NCBI GenBank assembly: GCA_017165825.1
Contig: CM029372.1
Span: forward strand, 22,517,068 to 22,581,067
Source of the DNA: Hepsetus odoe
Taxonomy: Eukaryota > Chordata > Actinopteri > Characiformes > Hepsetidae
DNA: 64,000 bases
Direction: 5' to 3'
Numbering within the stretch: position 1 is the stretch's first letter; each line of letters starts with the position of its first letter. The notes beneath the pieces were generated by a model. That model ran no database searches, was not told the DNA's origin, and worked only from the letters and a program-made list of their open reading frames with translations. Below, piece by piece: positions 61,201 through 64,000 of the stretch. Position numbers and translations under genes: made by a program.

Positions 61201-63657
61201 AGATTCTATAGAATCCTATGTTACGTTAAAAAAAAGCTGCTACTTTGCTCCTGAAACTGAGTATAAACAATGCGCTGAAGCACACTGAGACTTTGTCTAT
61301 TCACAGAATAGCAAACCGCTCAAGTTCAAGCAGGAGAACTACACTGGTATCCCAACGAGGGGAGGAAACCCAATACTGGACCTGAGTGCCTTACCGTGGG
61401 GAATTAAATCCACTGTCTACAGTCACACTGCTGGAGTCCATGCTGTCCAGACGTGTGGAGTGGGCCGACTTCTGGCTGTTGTTGTTCTCGCCCTCTTTGG
61501 GGCTGAGGAAAGTGAGGTTCTTTTCAAACTTTCGCTGGAGGTCTCGCTCCTTCTCCCGTTCCAAGAGCCACTGCATCGTCCCGCCGCCTTCCAGTACTTT
61601 CTCCTCTACTTTGCTCTTGTGGTTGGTCCCCTCTGAGTCGTCATCGGATACATTGTAGTAGTCGAAGGTGGTTTCAGCGCATGAGGCCTGCTCCTGACCC
61701 GAGGACGATGGCATGGAGGATAGTGGGAGAGGTTCATCAAAGTGTTCCTGGCTCTCCAACACCTCTGCTGACTTGGTGTGTGGAGACTTCCGCATTGTGC
61801 CTGGTCTGGAGAAGCTGCTCTCTGCATAGTCTGAAGGTTTAAACAAAGCCTCCTGGCCATAAACCTCTGCCATTTTGTCCAAGTCACCTGAGTCGGGGTT
61901 AAGTTGGTGCATCAAGCGTCCATTGGGCAAAGGCTCTGGTGTCTGGTTAGGCACCAATAACGTTATACTGTTCTGTCCCATTGCAGAATCATCCTTATAT
62001 TCCGTAGGATGGGGTGAGGTCAGAAGTGGAGTCGGACGATCAGAGGGAATCCCCTTCCAGACGGCATCTGCAAAGTCGTGGCTGGATTTTATGAGAGGGG
62101 AGGGAGCCAAGAAAGAGGCTTCGTTTGAAGCACTGCGCTGGAAATAGTCATCCACAGGTGTTTTTGGAGAGCAGGACAGCAGGTCACCATAAACAGGTAA
62201 GCTGTCTTTGCTTTTGCTCTTCTCCAGCGGTCTACAGTGCATGGCATCGTCAGGGGTTCCCCTCCCAACATCAGGCACACAAACGTCAGAATTCAGCCTA
62301 GCAGCAGAGAGCATAGTGCGGGAGTAGTGGCTCTTCTGGGCGGACACCCTCAAAGTTCCATCATCGGTGTAATACCGACTTCTGTCATCTGGGTTACACT
62401 CGTAGTCCTCTGGGTTTCCTAAAAATGGGCCTCCCAGGGGGCCCTTAGAATTGTCCATGGAGCGCGACCTCTCTTTGGCCTTGTCTGACCTCTCATTACG
62501 TGACTTCCTCTCCTGGGTGTGACTGTGGCTGCGGTGGACTTTTGAATGTGACTGTGCCCGGGATGGTTCCGGGAAGGGCATCTCCGTCCTTCGCTTGGCC
62601 AGCTCTGCTGACACGTCCCATTCAGGTGCTGTAGTAAAGTGTGACTCCACAATGTTTGGGTTGCTATGTACCATGTACTTCCCCTTGTTCCGCTCCATGG
62701 ACATCATTGTCTCCCTTGGCGACCGCACCAGAGAAGAGCTATAGAACTTGTAGTCCCGGTCATAGGTTATATCCAAGTTGGAACCCTCGGAAGGATCCCC
62801 CCTGGAGGCACGTGTCTTGCTGTGACTGCGTGACTGCTTGCCCTGCTGAGCCTTACGGTGACCTCGGCTGCGTTTACCACGGGCACTCTGCTGTGCTGAT
62901 GAACTGGCTTTGCTTCTCTGGGCCTTCTCCTCCTCTAGTCTTTTCATCACAGCTGTGTGCCTTGCCAGGTTCTCTACCGTTAGGTCCGGGTTGATGCGCC
63001 GGATGATCTCCATCTCCACATCCCGTGGAACAACACTGGGTGTTTCCTCGTCCCGCAGAGGCCACTCTTCAGGAGGGAACTGGGCAGAGAATGTGGCAAG
63101 GTGCTTCGTCTTGTCCTTCTTAAAGCTCAACCTGAAAAGCTTTAGGCCAAACTTCTTAGACTGCTTCTCGCTACCTCCAGTACTGCTGCTCCCATCCCTT
63201 TGCTTGCTGTTGCCATCTGTCTTGAAAGCAAAGCTCAGGCCGCTTTTGCTCTTCTCTATGGGCTGCTGAGGAGGAGGAGGAGACACTGGGTATGGAGCCT
63301 CCTTGTGTTCCTTGGATCTTCTCTGTAGTGTAGAGGTGTGTGTGCCGGGCATGTCCTCCCGGTAGCTGTCAGTGTAAGGCTCAGTGTGATTTTTGTGGTG
63401 CGACCGCTCCCTGACGCAGCCAGAAGCAGAGGGTGTGACAGTGCCTGAGGGAGGGGAGGAACATGACTGCTGCATGGCCACTGGAATTCTTTCATCCAGG
63501 TGGTACCACTTGCTGTTGGTGCGAATGAGGGAGGGCGTGATGAAGTAGGTCTGTGGAGTGACGATGAAATAGCCCTCTGGGGTAGGATAAATCTTACGTT
63601 CCCGGACAAGCATATTGAGGGTGTGGCGCAAGACCTCCAGGCTTGGAGTGGGCACAC
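57967..63657 (-). CDS. stox2: Storkhead-box protein 2, 3' part (last two exons)
   Basis: STOX2 is a nuclear protein with an N-terminal winged-helix (storkhead) domain. Two exons are here: 63657-61395 (2263 nt) and 58156-57967, joined in phase across a 3.2-kb intron; together about 817 residues. The piece starts at the end of the winged-helix region (GVPTPSLEVLRHTLNMLVRE, then YPTPEGYFIVTPQTYFITPS). Other family blocks are KKFGLKLFRLSFKKDK, QFPPEEWPLRDEETP, NPDLTVENLARHTAVMKR, KVHRSHSHTQERKSRNER, MQWLLEREKERDLQRKFEKN and RLDSMDSSSVTVDSGFNSPR. It ends QASITSV then TAG. These match STOX2 more than STOX1. The 5' exons lie beyond the right edge. The open frame's apparent MSVFAA start is intron. 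Confidence 0.96.
58157..61394 (-). other. stox2: Last intron of stox2
   Basis: No additional exon recognised. Holds a (GA)n tract at 58206-58241 and a poly-T at 59608-59625. The donor CCACG|GTAAGG is at 61395/61394 and the acceptor GACACTAG| is at 58157. Confidence 0.6.
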
Positions 63658-64000
63658 CTGCAGCAAACACAGACATACAAACAGTAGGTGCAAATCAGCA
63701 TAATGAAATATTAAACAATTATGTACTTTTTAAACATGCATATATTAGTTTGTATGTGTGTGTGTGTAACGTAATTATTGCTGCAAGAATATTTATGAGC
63801 TCACATGTTGGTTATTACAATAGCTGTTCATTATTTTACCACCACCTTATTCAGCGTTGCTATAATTGGGTGCATCTTAATACACCATATAGACACAACA
63901 CCTCCGGGTCTGCCCGGTTGTCTGGTTCATTCGTCTCAAGCTCTGCTTCATGCACATAGCGTCGCTACTCTTACCCTCTATTACATCATTGGGCGCTTTC
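63658..64000 (-). other. stox2: Intron of stox2 running off the window
   Basis: The acceptor gtttgctgcag| ends at 63658. Nothing else is recognisable apart from a short TGTG tract near 63755. Confidence 0.6.

Noticed and set aside
63658..63676. MSVFAA start for the stox2 frame
   Set aside because: It lies in a clear acceptor (gtttgctgcag), and the protein begins mid-domain, so upstream exons must exist outside the window.
1..64000. CRISPR arrays, bacterial operons, toxin-antitoxin or phage-like systems
   Set aside because: None seen; the direct repeats are eukaryotic satellites and SINEs, and the genes are spliced vertebrate genes.
1..64000. tRNA, rRNA or snRNA genes
   Set aside because: The tRNA-like segments found are SINE heads lacking a complete cloverleaf; no rRNA or spliceosomal RNA sequence was recognised.

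Overview
The window is vertebrate nuclear DNA, and everything points to a ray-finned (teleost) fish. Genes are split into many short exons with GT-AG introns, (CA)n and (TA)n microsatellites are abundant, and the repeats are the usual fish set: tRNA-derived SINEs, Tc1-like DNA elements and a LINE with an AP-endonuclease. The species cannot be fixed from the sequence. Four protein-coding genes could be assembled exon by exon. I checked that splice phases agree across every junction. Most other open frames are shadows or lie in repeats.

Layout: 1-8.8 kb is repeat-rich and intergenic, with SINEs, a fold-back Tc1 derivative and a 2.5 kb decayed LINE bracketed by a target-site duplication. A myozenin gene, best read as myoz3, runs on + (CDS 10117-18120, 5 coding exons, 256 aa). 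Tail-to-tail with it is rbm22 on - (CDS 26956-20121, 10 exons, 422 aa), a spliceosome core factor. Next on - is a long-chain acyl-CoA synthetase of the ACSL1/ACSL6 group (CDS 40367-29677, 20 coding exons, 697 aa). It has candidate untranslated first exons and promoters near 46 kb and 51.5 kb. The last gene on - is the 3' part of stox2 (last two exons, 63657-57967); its 5' exons lie beyond the right edge.

The stretch from 49.4 to 54 kb is dominated by tandem repeats: a 1.6 kb pyrimidine-rich 36-bp minisatellite just downstream of the putative CpG promoter of acsl, a ~24-bp minisatellite split by a SINE, a (TA)n tract and a 1.2 kb ACAC/TGCATAC compound satellite.

The four genes do not form a functional pathway. 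Myozenin is a sarcomeric Z-disc protein, RBM22 a splicing factor, ACSL a lipid-activating enzyme and STOX2 a winged-helix regulator. The order is notable because MYOZ3-RBM22 lie together on human 5q while ACSL1 and STOX2 lie on human 4q. I found no convincing new molecular system. The best leads are a chimeric SINE with a perfect target-site duplication, a GC-AG intron and a single Y-type gate exon in acsl, the promoter-proximal minisatellite, and a fold-back Tc1-derived family.
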